64,000 bases of DNA. Origin: Cyrtodaria siliqua. Lineage: Eukaryota; Mollusca; Bivalvia; Adapedonta; Hiatellidae. The position numbers and the translations under genes were made by a program. Shown here in pieces: positions 11,600 to 24,221 of this stretch (position 1 is the stretch's first letter; each line of letters begins with the position of its first letter). The notes under the pieces were generated by a model, which was given only the letters and a program-made list of their open reading frames with translations, was not told where the DNA came from and did not search any database. The stretch spans positions 496,001 to 560,000 of the forward strand of contig JAWPHD010000005.1 of NCBI GenBank assembly GCA_037043455.1, given 5' to 3'.

Positions 11600-13085
11600 T
11601 AGAAACAACACACTATTTGAGTTATGTTATGTCTGGACATTAACTCTGGGGACATTTTTATGAGCATTACGCTTTGGAAACTTGTGTACCTAACCCTTCT
11701 TGGAAAAATAACTGTCATTCAAACTTTATTAATACCAAAACTTACTCACTTATTTATGTCTCCCCCAACCGAAATGAGTCGACGATTAAACTTATCAACA
11801 ACATCGTATACGAATTTTAGTGGAAAGGTCCAGCAAAAATCAAACAATCTGTCGTAATCAAACAATGTTCTGAAGGTGGTTTAACTTGCAAGCTTTTATC
11901 TTTGGGTTAAAAGCATCATGGATAAAACGACTTATTAGCAATACATGTAGTAGTGGGTGGCATCATAGCACCGTATAGTCACTAACACTATTAATATTAA
12001 AATGTATGCTGTTTTGGAAAGAGCTACATACAGCTAAAATTAGTTACAATGAAAAAGATGTTCTGGAGAGATGTTTTAAAGGCTTTTTATAACATCATAG
12101 AAAATAATACTATATCAACAAATCAACATTTTCAGGCAAGTCCACTATATTATATTACAAACTTGGTTATAGGAGGTAAAACCTTATTTATGAAAGAATG
12201 GTATGACAAGGGAATTTATCTTATAAATGACCTTTTTAACACTGATGGACATTTTTATTCCTTGGATGAATTTAGTACCATATATATTTCATGACTTACA
12301 ATGTAAGTATAGCATCAATTAAATCCATGGCAGGTAACAACAATATAATATACATTTACATAACTCAGAAATTATTCGAACCAACGCAGCCACTAAATAT
12401 CACACCCCTCTTAAAAACAACAAAAGGAAGTAAAGTATTTTACTGTATACTTAATAAAAATACAGAACAACCTTCTTCTAAACTTAAATGGGAACAAAAT
12501 TATAAGAGCAAAAAACATGGAAGAAAATGTACATGGCAACTTTCAAATCAACCTCTAGTTCTACATTACAGTGGTTTCAACTTAGATTTATCCATAGAAT
12601 TTTACCTAAAAGAAAATACTCGCATACCATAAATGCAATAGATAGCCCTCTACGTCACACATGTCACCAGAAAGAAACATTGGTCCATTTTGTATGGTCT
12701 TGTCTTAATACACAGAACATTTTACATTTAGTAAACAATTGGTTATATACTATAAGTGTTTTTATTCCATTCACTGAGGAGTTATTTATTTTTAACAATG
12801 GAAATAATGTCTACAGCTGATCTCAGTGTAATACTTGAAATCAAGTACTATATATTTTCTTCTTAACGACTAAATACACCACTATTTATTGCAACCTTCA
12901 AAAACAGACTTGTGTACTGTTATAAAACACTTAAAGAAATAGCCATTATTTACAACAATCTAGAACCTTTCTATCGAAACTGGAAAAAATACAAAGACAT
13001 TTTCTTTCGAACCTTCCTAAAATATACTTATTACAAAATGAGTTTTTGTAATGTTATGTATTTCATTGTATGAAATATTCACCAA
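11600..13085 (+). pseudogene. LINE (L1/Tx1-like) C-terminal half, plus strand
   Basis: Contains LTLLGKITVIQTLLIPKLTH (RT thumb-like block), then FWRDVLKAFYNI, IGGKTLFMKEWYDKGIYLI and LNTDGHFYSLDEF. A decayed tail follows, readable across frames: KWEQNYKSK, LQWFQLRFIHRILP, CHQKETLVHFVWSCL and, near 12840-12960, ILEIKYYIFS. Block order and wording match the minus-strand copy at 3920-5534, so both belong to related families. At least three frameshifts and several stops are present. The 5' side (11366-11600) is unassigned. Confidence 0.8.
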
Positions 13086-14261
13086 AGAATGTGATAAAAG
13101 GTAATACTATATGAATAAAAAGTGTTTACATAGGCCAATTCAGCTGAACCAAGACCGCAATACGTTTAAAGTTGATATCATTTTAATCAATGCTCATATG
13201 TGTCCTGTTGTGAGGGGCTGCATGGGGGTTAACATACAGAGTAAGAATACTTAGATCTTCACTACGTTTTTCTTTTTTTTTTCTATTGTTTAACATGCTA
13301 AAATACTTCCCCTTAATAATATTAATATTAATTTATATTAAATATTAACTGCATCTATTGCAACATGTAGTATAACTATTTGTTTACATTTTAATTGAAT
13401 AATGATAACATGCTTGTACTTTGTGCTCATATGAATCTTCATAAATTTATTAAGATATATAATTATATGTGTAAGGTGTGCGGTGGGATGTTCCTCCCCG
13501 ACCCATCACACACCTATTTACGTGGAGAATAAACGGGTCACCCAAGTGGTGATCGAAAAAAAATAATATTGGGTTCTGTAATATCGCAGCTGTATGTTAT
13601 CTCGCTCTCGCGAAGAAGGGCGTAAAATGCTAGCATAAATATAGCCACGTACATTTTCCCACGGCAATATGTGGGATAGAATCCACTAACTGATGTAGAA
13701 TGGGCAATGTTATTGGTAATCTGATATCACTGGAAGGATGCAGCCTGCGGTATGAATTCATCAATGTTTTTATTATGAATGTATCAGTTAGGTTATGACA
13801 TTCTTTGATTTTATGAGCATATGATATTGCCGAAACGTACTAGGACACAGTACTCGCAACCATACTTTTTTTTTTTCAAGAACGCGATGAACAAAACCAC
13901 TGTTGCCAAGACAGCGGTATTGAATATTCGATCTTAAATGTCGCACAGAAAAGTCTTAATTGAGTACACGCTATTTGGTAAACCGATAAAAAAACCCGTA
14001 GCTAGCGAATTGTTAAATAGATCGTCTATGTCGTGTCGCAGAATGGATACGTCGGCAGTCATTTTTGAGTCTGTCCAATGAGCCTCTGCATTGAACCTTA
14101 TTGCTCATGGACTTACCCCATATTTGCACAGCCAGAAAAAGGGGGTAAAATTCCTGCAATGTAATATTTGCGTTAGTCCATTGTTCGTTCCAGACATCGA
14201 CAAAACAGTGCTAACCAAATACAGCCCCGTAGCCGCTTTCCACTGGCTTCTGTAAACAAAA
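13086..14261. other. No recognisable gene; one imperfect hairpin
   Basis: AT-rich. Near 13473-13513 'GGTGTGCGGTGGGATG' partly mirrors 'CCCGACCCATCACACACC', which could fold into a stem. No ORF of note, no tRNA and no transposon end recognised. Confidence 0.4.
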
Positions 14262-14585
14262 GAAAAAGAAAAAGATCGGATAGGGAAAGTAGCATTCAAG
14301 GAGGACAGTCAACCACAAAACACAGAAACAAACATGGAAAGAGACAAACAAGAAGGCAAAAGTAATAATAAAAGTAAACGACATCGCAAACACAAAAGTG
14401 TGGACAATAGGGCTACCGCCTTGGAACGGTCAGTGGCAAAATAGGCCACTGGGGGTTTAAACCGGTTCTAGGGTGCACCAAACCTCACACTTACCCTACT
14501 GTCATCCCATTAAAACAGGACAGTGTAAATAAAGAAATCCCCGCCATGATCTAATCTCTAACCAACAAGGCAGCATCAATAGGAG
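14262..14585 (-). mobile_element. PLE (Naiad) 3'-tail fragment abutting a DIRS remnant
   Basis: Minus-strand reading ends with the terminal module (CTTTCCCTATCCGATCTTTT) and includes 'GGTTTAAACC', the 'CAGTGGC' hairpin sequences and 'CACTGTCCTGTTTTAATGGG'. Its 5' limit at about 14585 lies where DIRS-like RNase H sequence stops, so it probably inserted into that element. Confidence 0.85.
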
Positions 14586-14599
14586 TTCAAATCAGGCGA

Positions 14600-15610
14600 T
14601 AACAGCATGTCTGATAGGAAAATAGTTTTTTCCATTGTACGGTGCTAAAAATGGTTTTCAAATCAAAAGATCTTGCTTGACAGTTTTGTTAGACGGACGC
14701 GGTAATATCGCTTTTTGCCGTTAAGCGTGAGATGTATTAATGACCGGAGAAATGTCCTTCCTGACAGTATTACATTACCGCAAACATTTAATGTTCCAAT
14801 TATTGATTGAAGATCCCTAAGTGTGATCTTATATGTCGACAGATGCCGATCAATTACGCGTTCGCATCGAACTAATTTGTCCAGACAGTCTTACTTCCAT
14901 TAGCAACGTGTTCGTTGGACATTGGAGTTTGAAATTATGACGTTACATTTGAATCACTTTCGGAATATTTAACTTCTCTTTTTGCGACCCATTTGAGAGC
15001 ACGAATAAACGCTTCGAAAATCTGACATCATGATGCGCATCCCATTTGCATATTTGCATTCAGCGGTCGTAATAAAATTGATTTTTTCATTGAAAAACAA
15101 ATATTTATATTGTTCTGGCTTGACCGGAATAACACGGAATGCTGATTTGATGTAACATTTAGACATAAAACATCCTTTACCAATACTTAATTGCCTCGAT
15201 AGCATCGTAGCGTAGTGTATAACTTTGAGTTCTTGATCAATGCCAGCGTTGATTGAATTACCTTGTGGATAATTTAAATGATGTATTAGCCTATATTTGC
15301 CGGGGTTGTTTCGCTTTTTGACTAAACATGTCGGAGATAATTGAAAATCTAGAAATGGCAGATTGATGAATGTGCCCACGATCTTACCGCTTTTTATTTA
15401 ATGATCGATGTGTTTGTCAATCATTTCGGGGTTTTGATACGCCACTTTTAAATTTGTGTGCAACATGAGGGAGTCCCGTTACAGCCCATATCGAAGCAAT
15501 TTCCAAAGCTGTTTAGTAGAAACTCATTATGTTGGTATCCTTGCTGCCAGAATTCTAGACGGTCGGCATTAATATGACTTGGAGGTTCTTTGCGAAAGGG
15601 GATTAAGCTG
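14600..15610 (-). pseudogene. DIRS-like retroelement reverse transcriptase/RNase H remnant
   Basis: From 15605 downward: PFRKEPPSHINADRLEFW, a frameshift, YQNPEMIDKHIDH, then the best-preserved part (15379-14969) with GKYRLIHHLNYPQGNSINAG, LSIGKGCFMSKCYIKSAFRVIP and QYKYLFF. These match the RT of DIRS/Ngaro-type tyrosine-recombinase retroelements, whose consensus has 'FRLIHHLSYP.G.SIN' and 'CDIKSAFRLLPV'. Further down are IGTLNVCGN and YNGKNYFPIR, resembling the RNase H part. The YLDD region is not visible. Many stops are present, so this is a fossil. No tyrosine recombinase or inverted terminal repeats were seen. Confidence 0.75.
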
Positions 15611-16080
15611 GGGCCGGGGTACGGGATTATATTATATAATTATTATATTATATTATATTATATGTCTGTGATGTCATATCTTTTGTAATTATTTGTTTGT
15701 TTCCTTGCGTGGTTTTAGTTGACTCTGGTCAATGAATTCTACATTTCTACTTATAGTATTATTTAACGCTTGACGATCTTTTAATGAAATGCAAAACGTC
15801 ATACCCTTGCAAATATGTGGATATTAATCAAGGGTACATCGTTCGTCATTATCCGATATACCTACTCAATAGTGTTATCCCAATCATACTGACACATAGA
15901 CCTCGTTATATTTGGAACAACTCTCAATTTAAAATGAACTTGCCTTCCATGTTCCATTTGAAGGTCCCTTATATAGACTGTGATTTGTTAACACTCGAAT
16001 TTGATGAATAGTTGATCGAGGTTGTCAACATTTTGTCTCGCGGCAGAATCCCATACGATATTATATAAATATTATATCAT
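15611..16080. other. AT-rich spacer with TATTA runs
   Basis: 15630-15662 is a (TATTA)n-like run. The frame at 15784-16011 resembles no family I recognise and is not supported. Confidence 0.4.
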
Positions 16081-16082
16081 GA

Positions 16083-16468
16083 GAGGGTGATAGTAAGAAT
16101 GTTCACCCTGAGGATATGATTATAGCCCGATTAAAATCCGAGTGTGATATTTATTTTATTATACCGAAAACCCCTCGGGCAAAAATAAGATTCATTTTCA
16201 GTACAGATTTCACTTTGCCTGATAGACTGCTCCACTGCTTGTGAAGCTGTCTATTCGAAACCATTTTTTTAAAGTTGCTATGTGAGTTATATCGTTGGAT
16301 TGGAAATAACTTAACTAAGAAAATGAGTGGTAGTTTATTGAAATAGGTCAAGTATTTTTAAATTTATGATGAGTTAAAAAGAGCTATTTCTCAATACTGA
16401 CCCGATGACGTCACCGATTTGTTTTACTATCACTCTGCGATTTACTATCACCCTGTACTATCACCCTC
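16083..16468. mobile_element. MITE with 13-bp perfect terminal inverted repeats
   Basis: GAGGGTGATAGTA at 16083-16095 is mirrored exactly by TACTATCACCCTC at 16456-16468, and the right end carries further inner copies of 'ACTATCACCCT'. About 386 bp with no coding capacity. No convincing target duplication was found, so the superfamily is open. Confidence 0.6.
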
Positions 16469-17035
16469 GAGTAAGATAGTAATTAATTACACATTGTTGT
16501 CTATGAGGATTTAGCATGGGCGTTTTATGTGAGGTATAATAATGAATATTATTTCTTAAGAAAAACCTTTTTTTTTCAAATTGCCTATGCTCAAATACAT
16601 TTTACTCAATCAGGTGAAAAACTAGAGCGTCTCGTTTGCTCTGTTGGGTATATAATTATGATGAAATGTATAAAATCGAATTTGCGATATTTTGTAGTGT
16701 AGGTTCATTTATGATTTTTCTTTGCTTCTGATAGTGAAATTTGTTTTTATATTACATTTATTAAAATCTTATATATTTCCGTACACATATCAATGTTGGA
16801 GTCATACATCTCAGATTTAGTAAGATTTGTAAACTAATACGTCCATGTTATTATATATTTTCCAGTGAAATAGTGGATTTTGTGATTAAAATAAAAACTT
16901 ATGTTTTCATTGTTTATAAGTGACGTCTTGCAACTGTGGACGTTGTTTACGTTGTTGACGTTATTGGCGTCATTGTTTTGGCGAATTTTCTTTTTCTGCA
17001 TACATTTCCAAGTTGTTAGTATATAACAAATATAT

Positions 17036-17152
17036 TATTTGTTTGTTTGTCTCGAATATCATAAATATAGGATTTATATTTATCTTGATGTGAAAAAACT
17101 GAAATATTTTCTCACTTCTCGATGAAAATAAACCCTATATTCACTCAAAACA
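17036..17152. repeat. Palindromic repeat (same family as 39789-39945)
   Basis: Left 'TTTGTTTGTCTCGAATATCA' and right 'CACTCAAAACAAACAAATAT' form the arms, with 'CTCACTTCTCGATGAAAATA' inside the right arm. The arms are imperfect. The 39.8-kb copy shares the 'CTCACTTCTTGATGAAATAA' and 'CAACAAATATCCTCTATG' blocks. Confidence 0.6.
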
Positions 17153-17467
17153 AACAAATATCCTCTGTATATCACTTGTCTTAAATGTGATTTAATAGTA
17201 GATGTAAATAGAAACAAGCTCGATTCTGTATATCTGTTTGACGTTAAATAAATAATGTGTCTTTGACGTACTCATTTTCTCAATAAGACTATTGTTTTAT
17301 CACAAATTTCCTGCAGTTTTCTGACATACCATTGTCTATGTCAACTATCGCAGTTCTATAATATCCACCTATTTGTTTTCCCTCTTAGTTTCTGGGCGAA
17401 TGTTTGAGGAGAAGCCGTGTCGGTTAAATTAAGAATGAATTGCTAGATTCGCACTAACGGTCGATAA

Positions 17468-17615
17468 GTGCTGTTCTCGTGCTGCGAATCAGTAATGTTA
17501 TTACTTACTAACCCGTGGGGATCATAGGGCCCATTTGTGGTAGCTTTAAAGTAGCACTCCAATTAATCTGGTGCAGTAAAGGGTGTCGCATTTTACAATA
17601 CCACTCATGAAAGAC
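17468..17615 (+). repeat. Dispersed repeat, copy 2 (pairs with 9936-10085)
   Basis: Contains 'GAATCAGTAATGTTATTACT', 'AGGGCCCATTTGTGGTAGCT' and 'GGGTGTCGCATTTTACAATA' in the same order as the first copy. Confidence 0.5.
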
Positions 17616-19925
17616 AAAATATAACCAAGTTCGCTATTTTCTTCTGTCGCTTGTGTTCGTTAGCTTCCGAAATGTCCTATTCTCAGATCGTATACATTAG
17701 GTTAAAATAAGTATACACTCTCTCATTGGAAATTACATAGGTTTATCCTAGTAATGTATCGCAAGCATGTAATTCTGAGTCAAACTAAACGTATACGTGA
17801 ATTCACTACACAGAGGTATTGATCATTTGAGTCCTCTGAATAAGATATATTACGTGACTCAATCCTGTAATCAAAGAGGCACATTTGAACATTTATATCC
17901 GATAGTTCATGCAAGATATTCGCCTCTACCATATTTTGTCTCACAAACTACTGCTACCTCGTATTTAGACTATTCACAAGTTACGTTATTTCACAGTATG
18001 TATTGATAACATTAGTTTTGACTCAATCAATTATTTAAAAGAAAGAAGGAATTCCATGACTAAATCATATGTGTTTCAATCAAGTTCGCATGATTTGATT
18101 TAAATAAACCTCTTACTATTTAAATTATCCATACTGTGCACATGTGAAAGACCTCGAATGTAAGCTACAGTTAACCATGTTGATTACATGTATAATGATT
18201 CATGTACAATACGTTTTACTGAAAAAGGTAAAACGTATTTACATTAAATAATTCATGCCTTGCTATTATTCAGGAAAACTTTACCATAGACATTTGTCCC
18301 GGATAGCACTGGTTTACCAATACACTTTACTTCCCCTTTTCCGTATTTATTAAGGATGCCATCAATATATTGTTTTAGTTGTTGTATAAACACTAGTACG
18401 TTTAGATAAACAATTACACACGAACGATAAAGGAAACGCAGTTGCAATACCGGTATATTACGGTCACATTGACTTGTAATATTACACGTATTGCAAACCG
18501 TGTTATAAATGACAAACACTCACGCCATATTGTAATTAGGTTGTACTTCCTCAATACAACAATAGATTGTTACACCAATCGTAAAGAATTACACGCACAC
18601 ACACAAAACATTACACAAGCAAAAGACGCGATCACTGTTTCTAAATCTACTTACACATTTCGACATTCCAAACTCTACAGACATAATATACACGGTATAA
18701 ATCAACCAGGACAAACCTGAAAACTTGAGCGTTGAATAAAATGTTGCCAAATCATAATTCATTTTACGCATATTCAATGATTACAATATTTACATTACCA
18801 TATGACATGAAAACGTGGAAAGAGTTTTGATAAACGGATTACAGTGTAATTTTCCCGTTCTTTAACGGGTTAGTTTCTTTACAAATCTTCTCTGCAAAAA
18901 CAAATATAACTTTAGTAACATTGGCGTACAACTAAATTTGTACCCAAATGCCACCGAACAATAATAAACCTGGACTTCCAATAAAAACATATAGAAAACA
19001 ATTAAAACTCGTCTTTCCTAATACTCTAATAGCTCAGTTCAGATATTCTTCTAGCAACATACAAGTACATGTATGCGGCTGAAAGAAATTGCTGTTTTGT
19101 AGTATATTGGTTTGGGAAAATCGTTTCCCTACACGCAATAGTTTGCGTAACAGTTAATATCCAGAGCTTTATTTTAATTATGTTGGCATGATTCTAAATT
19201 AAGATTTCGCTTTACGACGTGTTTAAGAATAATAAGTAAATTTCACATATTGAATAATTGCGTAAGTGATATGGCAAACTTGTTAATATCTGGATATGAT
19301 TTATCGTTTTAAACTCAATGAATTGAATGACGTATATGACACGTGTGCTTAAGTATATTGAGGCCATTCATTGCAGAGGGGCTGTTAGGGTACACCGGTG
19401 TTGAATTGTATGCTCATGTATTTTCATGAGTTTTTTTTGTTCTCTTTTTCTTACCATTTATTTCTCCTCGTTCTCCTCACAACAACTTTCTTAAAATAGC
19501 AGCCTTGAATATGTAGCTTCTTAATGTTCTCGTTTTTGTGCTCAGCTATACTCAGCTCTATTCTGATTCCTTATCATTGATTATGTTATCCTGCTTTATT
19601 TTCTTACTTTTCATGATTAAAATATTTATGTTACTTTAGCCATATCACAATGTGACTTCTCTAAAAGGAGATAAATTTATATAAGCTTTGATAAGTTTCA
19701 GATCCGTGCTGTTATAATTTGTATTTAATATATGTGTGAACATTACGAAATAAATGTTGGTAAAACCAAGTCTATTGACGTAACCGGTTTACCTTATGCA
19801 GTTATATATCTTTATTACAGACGCAATTGTAGAGAAAACTTGTTATAGGATCTCCATGTATTACATAACTTGTTAATAGCATGATAACATCAAGAATTGC
19901 AATACGTATTCACCACCATCTGTGA
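17616..19925. other. No recognisable gene; one perfect small hairpin
   Basis: At about 18208-18238 'ATACGTTTTAC' is mirrored by 'GTAAAACGTAT'. Otherwise AT-rich and unassigned. The frames at 17797-18006 and 18253-18777 lack any family signature. Confidence 0.45.
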
Positions 19926-20041
19926 AATCTATGAGAGAGGACTTTTGCAAACGGCCGAACACGATAAATATGAAATATTGCAGTCTCGGTTTGATTGAAA
20001 CTGCTCATGAACGGTAGTGAAATATGCTTGCTACCGTTCAC
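19926..20041 (+). repeat. Dispersed repeat with a 10-bp hairpin
   Basis: 'AACACGATAAATATGAAATA' followed by TTGCAGTC recurs at 27512-27575 (same strand) and 51600-51665 (opposite strand). Just downstream TGAACGGTAG (20008-20017) pairs perfectly with CTACCGTTCA (20031-20040). Confidence 0.5.
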
Positions 20042-22599
20042 GCCCCCTAGCCCCGGGTTGAGCAGAACTCAGTATTAATAAAAATCAATAGTATTGATAT
20101 GGACATGTCCTATTTAATGTCATCATTATATGTCCAGCGTCGTATGGTCCCAGTATCTAATAAAAGTTTATGCCCCGAAGAGCGAAATAAACAAAATGGA
20201 ATTTAGTTGGGAGCAACGGTTATGGAGCCTGCGCATCACAAGTAACAGTCAAAAGACTACATTAAAAAGCAGACAACATATACTATGGGTGGTTAAAAAA
20301 TATCCAGAGCCTTTATCTGAAACCACCGAATCAAACTTGGAGTAAGAAAACAAAAACATTTGAAAAATTTACCACCGATGAGTTTTGTTCATTAATATTT
20401 TAATAAGCGCCTAATTATTTCGAGATAAATCAAAACACGATACAACAATAATTATTTCGTTTTGGTTATGAGTTTGGTCTTTCCCAAATATGAAATTTAA
20501 ATACGATAAAGATGTGTTGAAGGTTTGAATTAAATTAAATTGTGTTTTTAATGGGATGTTGTTTCGTTATTACTATTGAAATGATTTAATTTAAAATATA
20601 ACTAATTGAAAAAGAATCCGATACAGTTTTTAAAGAAGGGTTGGGTTATTGATGCGTTCGTATATGATAACACCGTCAACAGAAAACGTGTACAAGGCAA
20701 CAGCACACACCAATACATGACCTGTATTATAAATAATCGATCTCACTCAATAATTCTGATTAGGCTCGTGCGATCATCAGGCGGTTACACGATTATATAT
20801 TCTGGTGTAAAAGGCAAAACACTACCTTTTAATGTCACCTGCAATTTAAATTGACCAGCATAATGAAATCCAACTGAAATCAAACTACCGTGGACGTGCA
20901 GTATATAACACAGATATACTGAATTTAAACATATTGTTACCGTTGAAAATGAATATGTTCAACCTGAGAAAATTAATCATTCCGAATATTGACAAAATCT
21001 ACCGTCAGTGGAATGCACATTACGGAATCCTTTTTATTTCAACTCTACAGAAATCTGGCAGATGCACAGGTTAAGTTACATTACAGTGGCAGTGACATTT
21101 ACATATAATAAAGGAAAAAAGAAGCGCAATTCGGGAATATACTACCATTTATTATTCTAGAAAAATCCCAAAATATTTTGTAAACAAGGATAACAACCAC
21201 CATGCTGTTGTAAACTTGTTAATCACCTTGTCACACGAAATTCATGAATGTTTATAATAAGTTCCGTTTTGAACATTTGAGCCATTTCAGTACTGTATTG
21301 AATATAAAGAGATTGCAACATTTCCCATCATAAGTTTGCTCACCTGCTTAAGTCAAGCGCATTGCCTATCAATAATGAAACCTTGAAGGGGTACCAATTG
21401 GTGCTATATGTCTTGGTTTAGTATTTTTTCGAAAGGAACTGTTTCATGTGCCAAGTACCATTCGATTAACAACAGCATATTTTATGACAATATAAAGTAC
21501 AAAGTCATACAATATATAGCGGAAATTCCTGAGTTGTATTTATTATTTTTTTACTATTTATCATATATATGGATAAGTATTAACCGACGTTGTCACACCA
21601 CGTACAGCCATACAGTAATCTAGTGTCCATACAGTAAGTCAGTTTAACAATACCAGACACACACATGCCCAACTGGAATAACAGTGACGTAACATTTACG
21701 TCAACAAAATAATTATACCTAAAAAATACCATGCATACAAGATGAACATCTAAGTCCTCGCAAGTAACATTTAATTGAGTTTTATGAAAAACGCATTGAA
21801 TACTCTGACATACATTTTGATGACACTATTACTATTATATTGTAAAACTGCTGACAGACAAAAACGTTTCCAATATCAAGTCTAGTTTTATATTTAAACG
21901 TTCATATTTGAATTTGAGCAGAGATTGTGGTTTGCATAATTCAACTGTATCCTTTACAAAAAGTCCATTAGAGGAAATATCCTATTTCACATTAAATATA
22001 TCTTCAGCACCGAGAGAATCACGTTATTTAGATACAGATCAGACGTCCATAAATGACATTTTAAAGTTAAAGATATGGATAAAGATAGTGAGTATGGTTG
22101 GTATTTGCATTTGGATATGTATACATCATTTTGAAAGGACGTGGTTAACAAATCCATGCAGTCAGGTATAATATGAATAATAATTATAGAAGTAAAACGT
22201 GAATTCGTATATAATGCTATATGTGACATAAACAAAGGTCTAGGGTGTATATGCATAACGTTTATTAAAGCAACATAATGAAAGGAATACATCAAATGTC
22301 TCGTATTGCTAATACAAAATGTTATCAAATACTATGCTTTAAAATCCACATAGCTGTCAACACGGGAACCGATTTATATATTTTAGTTTTCTCAAAGTAT
22401 GCAGTTCTAGAAAATGATGTTATTGAATAGGGTTTTCAATTACATACACTGATACCAACGCAAACAGTATATTCTATTATGTTGTAATGCGCCCCGTCCT
22501 ACACATATGATGGCTTTTATTAGAAAATTACTGGATACTACATCGGTACACTATGATTGAGCAACACACATTTTTTAAACAAGGAATGACGACTGTACA
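20042..22599. other. No recognisable gene
   Basis: AT-rich. Short frames at 20130-20345, 20606-20854, 21408-21623 and 21908-22328 carry no recognisable domain. No repeats or RNA genes noticed. Confidence 0.45.
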
Positions 22600-22830
22600 G
22601 ACTCTGCGATACACCAAGTGCACCCTACAATCTGATTTTCATCCCAAGGATTTGTTTTTGGCTTGGACCATTCTAAGGCGGTACGTTACAATTATTTTTA
22701 ACTCCTTTTAGTTGTCACATACTGCATGTCAGAATGAGTATGTATTCTTGTAATTTGGGTTCATTTCAAAAGCGTGTTTTTGATTGACTACGTTCTGTAA
22801 ATATTTCCTGTTCGATCTTTGTATCCACCC
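22600..22830 (+). mobile_element. Diverged PLE 3'-tail fragment
   Basis: Faint tail landmarks in order: 'AAGTGCACCCTA', 'GACCATTCTAAGGCGGTA', 'TTGATTGACTACGTTCTGTA' and the terminal 'ATTTCCTGTTCGATCTTTGT'. More diverged than the Naiad tails, so it is likely another PLE family. Confidence 0.55.
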
Positions 22831-23210
22831 TTTTACCCGATTATTCAACACACGAAAACGTAAATATGCGTGTTTTTTTTTTCAAGAATATTGCTAATAT
22901 AACGTTTGTATAAGCATGCAGTTATATATATAATAAGTTTCAGTGTTAGAAAGTGTTAAAGTGTATTTTAGCATTTTCACAGTCTAAATAAGTTCAATGA
23001 AAAATAATGCATTGAACAATCTTTATGATCTTAATGACCAAAAAAAAGATAACAAAATATACCATACTGTATAAAAACGGCACTACATAAATTGTAAAGT
23101 ATCTTAAGTATAAATCGTGTAAAAGTGTTATCTGAAATAAAATACCTTCCGTTACATCTTAGAAACGCAGTTCACTTTTCATTCGTGGCAATTTACGATT
23201 TTTTTTTCTC

Positions 23211-23315
23211 ATTGTTGCAGTTACTGTATGCTGTTCTCCGTTCGCATTAACTAGAGCTGTCATTGTTGCAGTAACGGTATACTGTTCTTCGTTCTCATTA
23301 ACAAGAGCTGTTATA
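23211..23315 (+). repeat. Two-copy tandem duplication, about 51-58 bp
   Basis: 'CATTGTTGCAGTTACTGTAT' through 'ATTAACTAGAGCTGT' is followed at once by a second, slightly altered copy. Confidence 0.75.
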
Positions 23316-23384
23316 TCGTATGTCTAGCTCCAGTGACAACAATTACCCAGTAGATACATAATTTACAGGTTTATATAAACCTTC

Positions 23385-23697
23385 GTACTTCGTGTTTTCT
23401 AGATTGGTTTTCCCTTGGGCTGCAACTGCTGTGGTTGTTCAGTACAATTCTGGATACACCCCGAGTTGTTTCTAATTATGTATTTTTTTGTTTTGTAATA
23501 GAGAGGTTGTGTACACTTAAAATCGATTTAAGTTAACCAGTAGGCTTTATGACCGTTCTAAGTCGATAACCCTGTCTTCACCACTCTTTCTATTATGTAA
23601 TGTCTTTTTCATTGTATAGTTAAACGGCTCAGTGTGGTAGAGTGCATATCTACGGTGCCATTGCGTTTAGGTACGGTAATTTCTATAGGACCAATGT
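23385..23697 (+). repeat. Dispersed repeat, copy 1 (pairs with 46880-47345)
   Basis: Shares 'GTTCAGTACAATTCTGGATA', 'GTGTACACTTAAAATCGATT', 'GACCGTTCTAAGTCGATAAC' and 'GGTGCCATTGCGTTTAGG' with the later copy. The 'GACCGTTC..AG.CGGTAACCCTG' block resembles the PLE tail, so it may be the tail of a further PLE family. Confidence 0.65.
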
Positions 23698-23817
23698 TTC
23701 TCATTTCTTTACTTTGACAATCCACAAATGAGAATATACTCATTTTAAAGTTAAAACCGACTAGCATTTGTTAGTAAATGTAGTGAGTGTAATTAAATAA
23801 TGCTTTTAAATTAAGAA

Positions 23818-23985
23818 ATAGAACATCGTTTACTGTGAATTATCGTTTAATATATCACGGTTTGGAGTTCAATTGTAAACAAGAAATTCACGAGCCCGAA
23901 GGCCGAGTGAAATTATTGTTTACACTTGAACGACAAACCGTGATATATTATAGATAATTCACCGTAAACGATGTTCTATTTCTAT
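23818..23985. repeat. Large palindromic repeat
   Basis: The arms ('AGAACATCGTTTACTGTGAA' ... 'AATATATCACGGTTTG' and the mirrored 'CAAACCGTGATATATT' ... 'GTAAACGATGTTCT') are about 75 nt. The centre carries 'GAGCCCGAAGGCCGAGTG'. This could form a long stem-loop. The family is a fold-back/MITE type without coding potential. Confidence 0.8.
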
Positions 23986-24221
23986 TCTAATACCCCTAAA
24001 ATGTGAAAATAACGCACACATCTGAAATCTTTCGCATTGCTTTGCTTGCTCTCCTAACGTTGCATACGTTACAATGCGCAATGCGCAATGCGCAATGCTT
24101 ATTCTCCTAACGTTGCAAACATTACAGTGATATATCGTTCAATATAACGAGATATTTTAAACTAGGCTATATAGTGCGGGTGTATTAGAATATGTGATAA
24201 CACATTAAAAAGTAGATATAA

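Noticed and set aside
20606..20854. 82-codon frame with an ordinary amino-acid composition
   Set aside because: No domain, no splice context and no second copy to support it.
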